From Mesorhizobium huakuii (lineage in GTDB: Bacteria > Pseudomonadota > Alphaproteobacteria > Rhizobiales > Rhizobiaceae), in assembly GCF_030160235.1 (NCBI RefSeq), contig NZ_BSNY01000009.1, positions 117,820 through 181,819 of the forward strand: DNA of 64,000 bases, in the 5' to 3' direction. Both the position numbers and the translations under genes were made by a program. This document shows positions 42,624-51,113 of this stretch, one piece after another (the first letter of the stretch is position 1; every line of letters starts with the position of its first letter). The notes beneath the pieces are model-generated. The model was not told the DNA's origin and did not search any database. It saw only the letters and a program-made list of their open reading frames with translations.

Positions 42624-44462
42624 ATGCGCATGATGTTTGGTCGGCGGCTTGCGGCACCGGCGTCCGGTCAGGGCGCGGCCGAGCTTGGCGATCTGCCGGA
42701 ATGGAACCTTGCCGACCTCTATGCCGGCATGGAAGCCCCGGAACTGAAGCGTGACATCGCAAAAGCCGCCGCTGACGCAATCGCTTTCGAGAGCCGCTGG
42801 AAGGGCACGCTCGCCGCCGAGGCCGGGCGTGGCGCGGCCGGCAGACTGGGCGAGGCGCTGGTCGCCTACGAGGCGCTGGAGGAACTGATCGGCCGCATCG
42901 TCTCCTATGCCGGCCTGGTCTATGCCGGCAACACCGCCGATCCGCAGCGCGCCAAGCTCTATGGCGACATTCAGGAGAAGATGACCGACGCCAGCGCGCA
43001 TCTGCTGTTCTTCGCGCTCGAACTGAACCTGATCGACGACGCCGCGATCGAAAGCGCGCTTACCAGCGATCGGGCTTTCGGCCACTACCGGCCCTGGGTG
43101 CTCGACCTCAGAATGGACAAGCCATACCAGCTCGAGGACCGCGTCGAGCAGCTTTTCCACGAGAAGTCGATCACCGGACGCGGCGCCTGGAACCGCCTTT
43201 TCGACGAGACGATGACCGACCTCCGCTTCGACGTCGACGGCGAGGAACTGACGCTGGAGCCGGCCCTCAATCGCCTGCAGGATGCCGATGGTGAGGTGCG
43301 TCGCCGTGCCTCCGAGGCGCTGGCCGCCACCTTCCGCAAGAATTTGCGCACCTTCACCCTGATCACCAACACGCTGGCCAAGGACAAGGAAATCTCGGAC
43401 CGCTGGCGCGGCTTCGAGGACATTGCCGATTCCCGCCATCTCGCCAACCGCGTCGAGCGCGGCGTGGTCGATGCGCTCGCCACCGCGGTGCGCGAGGCCT
43501 ATCCGCGCCTGTCGCATCGCTACTACGCGATGAAGGCCCGCTGGCTCGGCATGGACGTGATGAACCACTGGGACCGCAACGCGCCGTTGCCGGAGACGCC
43601 GCAGTCGGTGATCGGCTGGGACGAAGCCAGGAACACCGTGCTGTCGGCCTATCAGCGCTTCTCGCCCGAGATGGCCGAGATCGCGCGCACCTTCTTCGAC
43701 CGCAACTGGATCGACGCGCCGGTGCGCCCGGGCAAGTCGCCAGGCGCCTTTGCCCATCCGACCGTGCCGTCGGCCCACCCCTATGTGCTGCTCAACTACA
43801 TGGGCAAGCCGCGCGACGTGATGACGCTGGCGCATGAACTCGGCCACGGCGTGCACCAGGTGCTGGCCGCCGGCCAGGGCGCGCTGATGGCTTCGACACC
43901 GCTGACCCTGGCCGAGACGGCGTCCGTATTCGGCGAGATGCTGACCTTCCGCTCGCTGCTCGAGCAGACCACCGACCGGCGCGAGCGCAAGGCCATGCTC
44001 GCCCAGAAGGTCGAGGACATGATCAACACGGTGGTGCGCCAGATCGCCTTCTACGAATTCGAGCGCAAGGTGCATGCCGAGCGCCGCAACGGCGAACTGA
44101 CATCCGACAGGCTCGGCCAGTTCTGGCTGGAAGTGCAGGCCGAAAGCCTCGGCCCGGCGATCAAGCTGCGCGAAGGCTACGAGGTGTTCTGGACCTACAT
44201 CCCGCACTTCATCCACTCGCCGTTCTACGTCTACGCCTATGCGTTCGGCGACTGCCTGGTGAACTCGCTCTACGCCGTCTACCAGAACGCCGAGCGCGGT
44301 TTTCAGGACAAGTATTTCGAGATGCTGCGCGCTGGCGGCACCAAGCATCATTCGCAGCTTCTGGCGCCCTTCGGCCTCGACGCTACCGACCCCGCCTTCT
44401 GGCAGATCGGGCTCGGCGTCGTCAGCGGCCTGATCGATGAACTGGAAACGCTCGACGGCTGA
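42624..44462 (+). CDS. M3 family oligoendopeptidase (PepF-like)
   Basis: A 612-residue cytoplasmic zinc metallopeptidase of family M3. HELGHGVHQ holds the zinc-binding histidines and catalytic glutamate, and the downstream glutamate is in TLAETASVFGE. The N-terminal EWNLADLYAG stretch is characteristic of PepF-type enzymes. The ATG at 42624 follows a GAAGG site. It degrades oligopeptides of about 7-17 residues. It is divergent from the sigma-54 regulator and is followed by a hairpin at 44479. Confidence 0.93.
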   Translation: MRMMFGRRLAAPASGQGAAELGDLPEWNLADLYAGMEAPELKRDIAKAAADAIAFESRWKGTLAAEAGRGAAGRLGEALVAYEALEELIGRIVSYAGLVYAGNTADPQRAKLYGDIQEKMTDASAHLLFFALELNLIDDAAIESALTSDRAFGHYRPWVLDLRMDKPYQLEDRVEQLFHEKSITGRGAWNRLFDETMTDLRFDVDGEELTLEPALNRLQDADGEVRRRASEALAATFRKNLRTFTLITNTLAKDKEISDRWRGFEDIADSRHLANRVERGVVDALATAVREAYPRLSHRYYAMKARWLGMDVMNHWDRNAPLPETPQSVIGWDEARNTVLSAYQRFSPEMAEIARTFFDRNWIDAPVRPGKSPGAFAHPTVPSAHPYVLLNYMGKPRDVMTLAHELGHGVHQVLAAGQGALMASTPLTLAETASVFGEMLTFRSLLEQTTDRRERKAMLAQKVEDMINTVVRQIAFYEFERKVHAERRNGELTSDRLGQFWLEVQAESLGPAIKLREGYEVFWTYIPHFIHSPFYVYAYAFGDCLVNSLYAVYQNAERGFQDKYFEMLRAGGTKHHSQLLAPFGLDATDPAFWQIGLGVVSGLIDELETLDG

Positions 44463-44822
44463 GATGCCTCTCGCTTGCAAAGAACAGTTTAGCCGGAATG
44501 CATGTTGGGACGGCTCTGTTCTTTCCCTAAATATTTGTTCTTGAAGAACTCTAGGCGGGAGTTTTTCCCATAGCTTTCCACAAGCTCTATGATAGCCTTC
44601 GCCACAAGCTCAGCCGGAGCCTATGCGGATCGGCGAGGGAAAATCTCAGCCGGCCGTGACGCTCAGGCGAACGCGACAACGGCCGTTGGCCATGGGCTGG
44701 AAAAGCCGATCGCCGACAGCTCGAACCGAAGCCGGCTGTTCTGCGAACCCGCGGAACCATCACGAGTAGTCCATCGCCGAAGGTCATGACCCACGGCAGA
44801 CGGATCTGACTGGAGAGAGACA
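44463..44822. other. 360-bp intergenic region with hairpins
   Basis: Apart from the hairpin listed at 44479-44524, this region has a short GTTCTT/AAGAAC inverted repeat near 44537 and the ribosome site GGAGAGAG for the next gene. Frames in it look like chance openings. It could hide a small RNA, but nothing beyond the hairpins supports that. Confidence 0.4.
44479..44524 (+). terminator. long hairpin after pepF
   Basis: AAAGAACAG pairs with CTGTTCTTT as a 9-bp outer stem, and AGCCG pairs with CGGCT inside it. It begins 16 nt after the pepF stop. No strong T-run follows, so it may be a terminator, an RNA-stabilising structure or part of a small RNA. Confidence 0.5.
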
Positions 44823-45626
44823 ATGGGCACTTTTTTCTACGTGGTCCTGGCGTTCCTTGTAGGCGTTCTGGTTGGCTGGTTCTTCTGGGGTCGCCTGCGT
44901 GGTGAGCTCGACAGTCTGCGCGGCGACCTCGACCGCACCCGCAGCGAGCGCGACAGGCTGCGTGCCGACAGCGACCGCCTGACCGGCGAACTCAATGCAT
45001 GCGGCAAGACCCGGGCCGACCTCGAGCGCCAGTTGCGCGACGCGCAGGCATCCACGGGCGGCGGAGCAAAGGCCGCCAGTCAGGCGCCGGCAGCCCTGAT
45101 GTCGACGCCGGCCGCCGCCAAATCCGCACCTGCCCCGGCCAAGACTGCGCCTGCCAAACCGGCCGCGAAGGCAGCGCCGGCGAAAGCCGCCACCGCCAAG
45201 TCGGCACCGAAGCCAGCGGCCGCCAAGCCCGCCGCGAGCAAACCCGCAGCCTCCGCTGCTTCGACAGCCAAAAGCGCGGCCGCGCCCAAGCCGGCAGCCG
45301 CCAAGAAAGCTGCGCCGGCCACAGCCAAACCAGCGGCGGCCAAACCAGCAGCAGCCAAGCCTGCGGCGGGCAAATCAGACAATCTGCGCCGGCTGATCGG
45401 TATCGGCCCGGTCAACGAGAAGCTGCTCAAGGCGCAGGGCGTCACCACCTTCGCCCAGATCGCCGCCTGGACGGCAGCCGACATCAAGCGGATCGAGGAC
45501 GTGATGAACTTCGACGGCCGCATCGCGCGCGAACGCTGGATCGAGCAGGCCAAGCTGCTCGCCGCCGGCGACGAGAAGGAATTCGCCAAGCAGTTTCCGA
45601 CAGCCGGAACCGCCAGCAACACCTGA
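44823..45626 (+). CDS. membrane-anchored Lys/Ala/Pro-rich protein with HhH-like C-terminal domain
   Basis: A 267-residue protein in three parts. Residues 2-22 form one membrane helix, followed by a coiled coil (about 25-80, RGELDSLRGDLDRTRSERDR). Residues 85-185 are histone H1-like low complexity made of AAKPA and AKAAP units. Residues 188-255 form a helix-hairpin-helix-like domain starting LRRLIGIGPVNEKLL. The last domain also occurs at the C-terminus of rhizobial NuoE and L21-like proteins. It has its own promoter region and a strong terminator. Function is unknown. Confidence 0.85.
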   Translation: MGTFFYVVLAFLVGVLVGWFFWGRLRGELDSLRGDLDRTRSERDRLRADSDRLTGELNACGKTRADLERQLRDAQASTGGGAKAASQAPAALMSTPAAAKSAPAPAKTAPAKPAAKAAPAKAATAKSAPKPAAAKPAASKPAASAASTAKSAAAPKPAAAKKAAPATAKPAAAKPAAAKPAAGKSDNLRRLIGIGPVNEKLLKAQGVTTFAQIAAWTAADIKRIEDVMNFDGRIARERWIEQAKLLAAGDEKEFAKQFPTAGTASNT

Positions 45627-45645
45627 GCGGCGGAGGCAGATCATC

Positions 45646-45676
45646 AAGCCGGCGGGGCCACAGGCCCCGCCGGCTT
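45646..45676 (+). terminator. Rho-independent terminator after HhH protein gene
   Basis: A 14-bp perfect stem with arms AAGCCGGCGGGGCC and GGCCCCGCCGGCTT around an ACA loop, followed by CTTCTC. It lies 20 nt after the stop codon. Confidence 0.85.
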
Positions 45677-45794
45677 CTTCTCGGGGGCAATGCCGCCAGG
45701 AGGTCGGCTTTGAGGGGCAAGGTGCCGTTCCCTCGATTGCACGCGAGCGGCCCCCCATATAGAGCGATCGACGGCTTCATCGATCCTGGTCCCC

Positions 45795-46940
45795 ATGTCC
45801 CTGCCCGCCGCCATTTTCCGCAACGACGAAAGCGCGCGTCAGCTCGTGTTCGACCGGCCGGCCGACATCATCGTGGCGCATGAGGCCCGGGATTTCCCGC
45901 AGGCGCTGGAAGCGGCGCAGGCAGCGCATGACGCCGGCAAATGGTTGGCCGGCTATTTCTCCTACGAGGCCGGTTATCTGCTCGAACCGAAACTCGTTCC
46001 CTTGCTGCCGGGCCGGCGCCGCGCTCCGCTGATCTGCCTCGGCGTGTTCGATGCACCCATCGAGGAAGCAGTGCCGCCGCGCAACACGGCAGCCCCGAAC
46101 GGCCCGATCTTCGATGCGCGGGCGACGTGGTCCTTCGAGGACTACGAAAAACGCTTCTCGCGGCTGCACCAGCACATCAGGCAAGGCGATTGCTACCAGG
46201 GCAATTTGACCTTTCCGGTGCAGGCGCAATGGTCCGGCGATCCGCTTGCCGCCTTCGATGCGCTGACCGAACGCCAGCCGGTGAAGTACGGCGCGCTGGT
46301 GGCGCTGGGCGATCCCATCGTGCTGTCGCGCTCGCCCGAACTGTTCTTCGAGATCAATGCGGCCGGGATGATCGAGACGCATCCGATGAAAGGCACGGCC
46401 CCGCGCGGCGCGACGAAGACCGAGGACGAGCGGCAGAAAGACTTTCTGCGCAATGACGAGAAGAACCAGGCCGAGAACCGGATGATCGTCGACCTCCTGC
46501 GCAACGACATCTCGCTGATCAGCGAGGTCGGCACGCTGGAGGTGCCGGAACTGTTCCGCATCGAGAGCTACCCGACCGTCCATCAGATGGTGAGCGACGT
46601 CAGGGCGAAGCTGCTGCCTGGCCTCACCATCCGCCAGGTCTTCGCGGCACTCTTCCCTTGCGGCTCTATCACCGGCGCGCCAAAGATCCGCGCCATGGAG
46701 ATCCTGCACGATCTGGAGGGCACGCCGCGCGACGTTTATTGCGGCGCCATCGGCTGGATCGCACCCGGCGGAACGATGCGCTTTTCCGTGGCGATCCGCA
46801 CCATCTCGCTCTTTGCCAGCGGCGAGGCGGTCTACAATGTCGGCGGCGGCATCGTCTTCGATTCGACGCCCGAGGAGGAGTATCAGGAGTGTCTGCTCAA
46901 AGCCCGCTTCGCGACGGGGACACCGCCGATTTCGAGCTGA
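45795..46940 (+). CDS. pabB: aminodeoxychorismate synthase component I
   Basis: A 381-residue chorismate-binding enzyme that, with a glutaminase subunit, aminates chorismate to 4-amino-4-deoxychorismate for folate synthesis. The PMKGTAPRG segment keeps the lysine typical of PabB rather than anthranilate synthase. FLRNDEKNQAENRMIVDLLRND and CGSITGAPK are the other family blocks. The lyase gene overlaps its end by 52 nt, so both halves of p-aminobenzoate synthesis are coupled. In many relatives the two are fused into one protein. Confidence 0.92.
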   Translation: MSLPAAIFRNDESARQLVFDRPADIIVAHEARDFPQALEAAQAAHDAGKWLAGYFSYEAGYLLEPKLVPLLPGRRRAPLICLGVFDAPIEEAVPPRNTAAPNGPIFDARATWSFEDYEKRFSRLHQHIRQGDCYQGNLTFPVQAQWSGDPLAAFDALTERQPVKYGALVALGDPIVLSRSPELFFEINAAGMIETHPMKGTAPRGATKTEDERQKDFLRNDEKNQAENRMIVDLLRNDISLISEVGTLEVPELFRIESYPTVHQMVSDVRAKLLPGLTIRQVFAALFPCGSITGAPKIRAMEILHDLEGTPRDVYCGAIGWIAPGGTMRFSVAIRTISLFASGEAVYNVGGGIVFDSTPEEEYQECLLKARFATGTPPISS

Positions 46941-47551
46941 TCGAGACCATGCGCTGGCAGCCCGAGACAGGCTTCCTGCGCTTCGATCGCCACCTTGCGC
47001 GCCTCTATGGCTCGGCGGCGGAACTTGGCTTTGCCTGTGATCCGCAGAAGATCGGCGCCGTGCTGGGCAAGGCGGTCGACGGCTCCCGAACCGCCATGCG
47101 CACGCGGCTCGCCTTGGCGCGCAACGGCGATGCGACGGCCTCGGCACAGCCCTACGAACCTCTCGCTGCCGACAAGGTCTGGATATTGCGGCTGGCGCGG
47201 ACGCGGCTTGATTCACAAAACACGCTGCTGCGCCACAAGACCAGCCGGCGCCAGCTCTACACGCATGCCCGTTCCGAATATCTCGTCACCCAGGCCGACG
47301 AGGTGCTGCTGGCCAATGAGCGCGGCGAAATCTGCGAAGGCACCATCACCAATGTCTTCGCCGATCTCGGCGGCGGCGCACTGGCAACGCCCCGGCTCGA
47401 TTGCGGCCTGCTGCCTGGCGTATTGCGCGCCGAGCTTCTGGATGAAGGCCGGGCGGAAGAAGCAATCTACAGCTACGACGATCTGAAGTCGGCCAAGGCA
47501 CTCTTTGTCGGCAATTCGCTGCGCGGCTTGATACCCGCAAGGCTGGCGTGA
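46889..47551 (+). CDS. aminotransferase class IV, 4-amino-4-deoxychorismate lyase-like
   Basis: A 220-residue PLP enzyme of fold type IV. The PLP lysine is in LLRHKTSRRQLY, and the EICEGTITNVF and GLLPGVLR blocks are typical. I start at the GTG at 46889, which lies inside pabB and has an AGGAGG-type site about 10 nt upstream; the frame has no ATG near that point. It probably releases pyruvate from aminodeoxychorismate to form p-aminobenzoate (PabC). Confidence 0.87.
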   Translation: MSAQSPLRDGDTADFELIETMRWQPETGFLRFDRHLARLYGSAAELGFACDPQKIGAVLGKAVDGSRTAMRTRLALARNGDATASAQPYEPLAADKVWILRLARTRLDSQNTLLRHKTSRRQLYTHARSEYLVTQADEVLLANERGEICEGTITNVFADLGGGALATPRLDCGLLPGVLRAELLDEGRAEEAIYSYDDLKSAKALFVGNSLRGLIPARLA

Positions 47552-47564
47552 CCAGGAGAATGCC

Positions 47565-47852
47565 ATGTTCGTCGTTTCGCTGAACTACAAAGTGCCTCTG
47601 ACCGAGATCGACCGGCTGCAGGCGGCGCATGTCGAATGGCTGAAGGCATGCTACGCGGAGGGCGTCTTCATCGCTTCCGGGCCAAAGAAACCGCGGACCG
47701 GCGGCATCATCATCGCGCAATGCCCGCGCGAGATCCTCGACGCCAGGCTGGCTGCCGACCCCTTCGCCAAGGCGGGCGCCGCGGACTACGAGGTCACCGA
47801 ATTCCTGGCCAGGATGACCGCCGCCGGTCTCGACGCTTTCAAGGAAGCATGA
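47565..47852 (+). CDS. YciI family protein
   Basis: A 95-residue protein of the YciI/YCII group, an alpha-beta barrel dimer. It has the LNYKVPLTEIDRLQAAHVEWL opening with the His of the family active site, and an FIASGPKKPRTGG loop. It follows the class IV aminotransferase by 13 nt and overlaps the next gene by ATGA. Some members have hydrolase or dehalogenase-like activity; the function here is unknown. Confidence 0.87.
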   Translation: MFVVSLNYKVPLTEIDRLQAAHVEWLKACYAEGVFIASGPKKPRTGGIIIAQCPREILDARLAADPFAKAGAADYEVTEFLARMTAAGLDAFKEA

Positions 47853-48787
47853 GCTTGGTCGAGGCCCTGCCCACCCACACCCCTTATGACGGCTCGTCGA
47901 AGCTGTTCAACATCGGGCTGAAGCCGCTCGACCCGGCAAACTGGATCGAGGTCGACGGCCATCTTCTGCCCTATCTCGCCGAGAAGCGCCGGCTTTATGC
48001 CGAAATCCCCGAGCGGGTTTTCGTCGAGGAGGACGGCACGCGGGACGCGCAACGAGAAGTGCTCGACTTGCTCGGCGCCTATCTGCCGGAGCGATTTCCG
48101 CGCACCCATCGCCGCACCGATGCGGACATCGAGGTGGTGGGTGCGGCGGACCACCCTGCTTTGCCTTCGGGTCTCGCCGACGCACCGCTGGTCGCGGCCT
48201 CGCTGCTGGTCCAGGAGGACCTGATCCTGATGCGCCGCGACGCCGCCGGCTGGCGGCTCGCCGCCGGCTCGCTGTGCTTTCCTTCGTCCTGGTCGCTCAC
48301 CGAAAAATTCGGCAAGCCGCTGCAGCAGATCCATGAGCCCGTGCCCGGCTTCGGTCCGGGAACACGGCCGGCCGAATTGATCAACCGCATGTTCGACGGC
48401 CTGCAGGGCCAGGCGGTCGAGCGCTTCAACTGGTCGATCCAGGCCGACAATGCGCTCTATCATCCGCTGTCCAACGTCGAGCGCATCGACCGTGCCACCA
48501 ACCGGCCGACACGCTTCCCCGACGGTGACGTCAAGGCGCACGCCTTCATCCGCGTCGAGCGACAGACGCTGCGCAAGCTGCCGGCCTCGCGCGACATCCT
48601 GTTCACCATCCGCATCCATCTCGATCCGCTCGCCGTGCTGGAGCGGCACCCGGACCGGGCGACGCTGGCACTATCCTTTGCCGCCCAGCTCGAAGCGCTC
48701 GATCTCGCCCAGCTCGACTACAAGGGCCTGACATCGGACCGCGACCGGCTGATCGCAGTCCTTAACCACATGGCTAGGGACCGCTAG
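47849..48787 (+). CDS. heme-dependent oxidative N-demethylase family protein (DUF3445)
   Basis: A 312-residue protein of the DUF3445/HODM family. The QEDLILMRRDAAGWRLAAGSLCFPSSW block and FIRVERQTLRKLP block are the family core. The founding members use heme to demethylate secondary amines such as dimethylamine; close homologues of unknown substrate are widespread in rhizobia and fungi. The ATG overlaps the YciI stop (ATGA), so it is coupled to that gene and is the last of the pabB operon. Confidence 0.88.
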   Translation: MSLVEALPTHTPYDGSSKLFNIGLKPLDPANWIEVDGHLLPYLAEKRRLYAEIPERVFVEEDGTRDAQREVLDLLGAYLPERFPRTHRRTDADIEVVGAADHPALPSGLADAPLVAASLLVQEDLILMRRDAAGWRLAAGSLCFPSSWSLTEKFGKPLQQIHEPVPGFGPGTRPAELINRMFDGLQGQAVERFNWSIQADNALYHPLSNVERIDRATNRPTRFPDGDVKAHAFIRVERQTLRKLPASRDILFTIRIHLDPLAVLERHPDRATLALSFAAQLEALDLAQLDYKGLTSDRDRLIAVLNHMARDR

Positions 48788-48918
48788 CCACGGGTTGGCG
48801 CTTTTCGCTGGTTTATGACAATGATCTGTGATGTAGCGCATGACCGTCGGGCGAAAATGCCCGGGTTTTGCGGGTGTTTGCCCGGCTTTTGCATGTGTCT
48901 GAAGGAGTGCTCGATAAA

Positions 48919-50364
48919 ATGGCGAATGAAAACTGGCCCGTTTACGGTGAGATCACCGGCCCCGTGGTGATGATCGGCTTCGGCTCGATCGGACGGGGGA
49001 CGCTGCCGCTCATCGAACGCCATTTCAAGTTCGACAAGTCGCGCATGACGGTCCTCGACCCGCGCGATACCGACCGCAAGCTGCTCGACGAGCGCGGCAT
49101 CGCCTTCGTCCAGGAAGCGGTGACCGAGAAGAACTACAAGAAGCTTCTGACGCCGCTTTTGACCAATGGCGGCGGCCAGGGCTTTTGCGTCAATTTGTCG
49201 GTCGACACCGGCTCGGTCGACCTGATGCGTCTCTGCCGCAAGCTCGGCGTGCTCTACATCGACACCGTCGTCGAGCCGTGGCTCGGCTTCTATTTCGACG
49301 CCAAGGCCGACAATGCCAGCCGCACCAACTATGCGCTGCGCGAGGCGATGATCCAGGAAAAGCAGGACAAGCCCGGCGGCGCCACCGCCGTCTCCACCTG
49401 CGGTGCCAATCCCGGCATGGTCTCGTGGTTCGTCAAGCAGGCGCTGGTCAACCTCGCCACCGATCTTGGCCTGGAGTTCTCCGAGCCGGCACAGGAAGAC
49501 CGCGAGGGCTGGGCCAAGCTGATGAAGAAGGCCGGCGTCAAGGGCATCCACATCGCCGAGCGCGACACCCAGCGCACCAAGAAGCCAAAGCCGATGGATG
49601 TGTTCTGGAACACCTGGTCGGTCGAGGGCTTCATCTCCGAAGGCTTGCAGCCCGCCGAGCTCGGCTGGGGCACGCATGAGAAGTGGATGCCGAAGAACGC
49701 CAAGAAGCACAAGCACGGCTCCAAGGCCGCGATCTATCTGGAGCAGCCCGGCGCCAACACGCGCGTGCGCTCGTGGTGCCCGACGCCGGGCGCGCAATAC
49801 GGCCTCCTGGTGACGCACAACGAATCGATCTCGATCGCCGATTTCTTCACCGTTCGCTCAAAGAAGGGCAAGGTCCAGTACCGGCCGACCTGCCATTACG
49901 CCTACCATCCCTGCAACGACGCGATCCTGTCGCTGGACGAGATGTTCGGTGCCGCCGGCAAGCCTCAGCCGGTGCACCACGTGCTCGACGAGAACGAGCT
50001 GGTCGACGGCGTCGACGAACTCGGTGTCCTGCTCTACGGCCACGACAAGAACGCCTACTGGTATGGCTCGCACCTGTCGCTGGCCGAGGCGCGCAAGCTG
50101 GCGCCCTATCAGAACGCCACCGGCCTTCAGGTCACCTCGGCGGTTCTGGCCGGCATGGTCTGGGCCCTGGAAAATCCCGATGCCGGCATCGTCGAGGCCG
50201 ACGAGATGGACTACAAGCGCTGCCTGGAAGTGCAGTCGCCCTATCTCGGACCGGTCGAAGGCCATTACACCGACTGGACGCCGCTCGACCGACGCCCGGG
50301 CCTCTTCCCTGAGGACCTCGACCGCAGCGATCCGTGGCAATTCCGCAACATCCTCGTCCGATAG
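48919..50364 (+). CDS. hss: homospermidine synthase
   Basis: A 481-residue NAD-dependent enzyme that joins two putrescines, or putrescine with spermidine, into homospermidine, a characteristic polyamine of rhizobia. The GFGSIG motif at 20-25 binds NAD, and the STCGANPGMVSWFVK segment is conserved. I start at 48919, giving the usual MANENWPVYG opening, with GAAGGAG about 11 nt upstream; the frame extends 17 codons further but lacks a site. It uses the product of the odc gene at 21958. Confidence 0.95.
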   Translation: MANENWPVYGEITGPVVMIGFGSIGRGTLPLIERHFKFDKSRMTVLDPRDTDRKLLDERGIAFVQEAVTEKNYKKLLTPLLTNGGGQGFCVNLSVDTGSVDLMRLCRKLGVLYIDTVVEPWLGFYFDAKADNASRTNYALREAMIQEKQDKPGGATAVSTCGANPGMVSWFVKQALVNLATDLGLEFSEPAQEDREGWAKLMKKAGVKGIHIAERDTQRTKKPKPMDVFWNTWSVEGFISEGLQPAELGWGTHEKWMPKNAKKHKHGSKAAIYLEQPGANTRVRSWCPTPGAQYGLLVTHNESISIADFFTVRSKKGKVQYRPTCHYAYHPCNDAILSLDEMFGAAGKPQPVHHVLDENELVDGVDELGVLLYGHDKNAYWYGSHLSLAEARKLAPYQNATGLQVTSAVLAGMVWALENPDAGIVEADEMDYKRCLEVQSPYLGPVEGHYTDWTPLDRRPGLFPEDLDRSDPWQFRNILVR

Positions 50365-50439
50365 CACCCTGCGCACCATGCGCCATTGCCTTGCAATCGC
50401 CCGGAAATCGGGCGATTGAAGAGATGCGGCCTGGGGCAG

Positions 50440-50520
50440 CGCGCGTCTTGCAGGACGCACGCCCGCACCAGCACTTTGGACGTTCGCGTCGTGCCTGCCA
50501 AAATCGAAACCGATTTTTGG
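50440..50520. repeat. degenerate palindromic repeat related to family A
   Basis: CCAAAATCG and CGATTTTTGG form a hairpin (50498-50520), preceded by a CGCGTCTTGCAGGACGC inverted repeat (about 50441-50457). The CCAAAA...TTTTGG core recalls family A, but the flanks have drifted. It ends 26 nt before the omp10-like start. Confidence 0.5.
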
Positions 50521-50546
50521 GCCGATGCGTTTGGAGAGGATTTCAG

Positions 50547-50924
50547 ATGACTATTGCGCGCAAAGTTCTTTCGATGGGCGTGGCGGGTTCCTTTGCCATG
50601 ATGCTCGCTGCCTGCACCACAAGCGGTCCCGACGCACCGCCGATGGCCGCCGCGCCGAAAGGTGTCGAGGGCTCGTGGATCGATGCAAAGGGCACTGGCC
50701 TGTCGACCTTCACCGGCGGCAAGTTCACGACCGTCGCCACCGACACCGGCCAGAAGCTGGCCGATGGCAGCTATACGATGACCGGCGCCACATCGGTCGA
50801 GATCAACGGGACGTCGCTGATCCGCCAGACGCCGGTCAGCTTCAACTGCCTGCTGATCTCCACCAGCCAGTTGAACTGCACCAGCTCGTCCGGCCAGAAC
50901 TTCGTGCTGACGCGACGCGTCTGA
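50547..50924 (+). CDS. omp10: Omp10-like outer membrane lipoprotein (AprI/Inh family)
   Basis: A 125-residue lipoprotein with a signal peptide and lipobox ending at Cys22 (LAAC), followed by an eight-strand AprI/Inh-like barrel. The GVEGSWID start of the mature domain, the NCLLISTSQLNCTSSSG stretch and the two cysteines match Brucella Omp10. It has a GGAGAGGA ribosome site and a strong terminator at 50948. It is probably an outer-membrane lipoprotein. The fold is shared with bacterial metalloprotease inhibitors. Confidence 0.83.
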   Translation: MTIARKVLSMGVAGSFAMMLAACTTSGPDAPPMAAAPKGVEGSWIDAKGTGLSTFTGGKFTTVATDTGQKLADGSYTMTGATSVEINGTSLIRQTPVSFNCLLISTSQLNCTSSSGQNFVLTRRV

Positions 50925-50947
50925 CCGGCCAACGCTGGACAGATCGG

Positions 50948-50979
50948 GGACGGCGGCCGATTGGCGGCCGTCCTTTTTT
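50948..50979 (+). terminator. Rho-independent terminator after omp10-like gene
   Basis: GGACGGC and GCCGTCC pair, with an inner GCC/GGC pairing, followed by six T. It begins 24 nt after the stop codon. Confidence 0.88.
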
Positions 50980-51113
50980 GCGCCTGCAAAGAGTGGCGGC
51001 ATTTCCGCTTGCGTCAGCCGGAACGCGATGGGAACATGGTCAAAACGCTGGCTGTTATACCCCAGTCAAGCAAGGGCGTTAAACGCCTCCGATCAGCCCA
51101 CCGGGAGACGAAG

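Noticed and set aside
42606-44480. 624-residue minus-strand open frame opposite pepF
   Set aside because: PepF on the plus strand has all catalytic motifs; the antisense frame has none.
45085-45380. Non-coding minisatellite in GC-rich repeats
   Set aside because: The repeats are coding and give the Lys/Ala/Pro-rich region of an intact protein with normal ends.
46889-46940. Possible frameshift splitting a fused PabB-PabC protein
   Set aside because: The overlap has an internal GTG with a good AGGAGG-type site, and both proteins have intact ends and normal length, so separate overlapping genes explain it.
50440-50530. tRNA or small RNA gene before omp10-like gene
   Set aside because: The inverted repeats do not form a cloverleaf and have no TTCGA-type T-loop; they match a degenerate intergenic repeat better.
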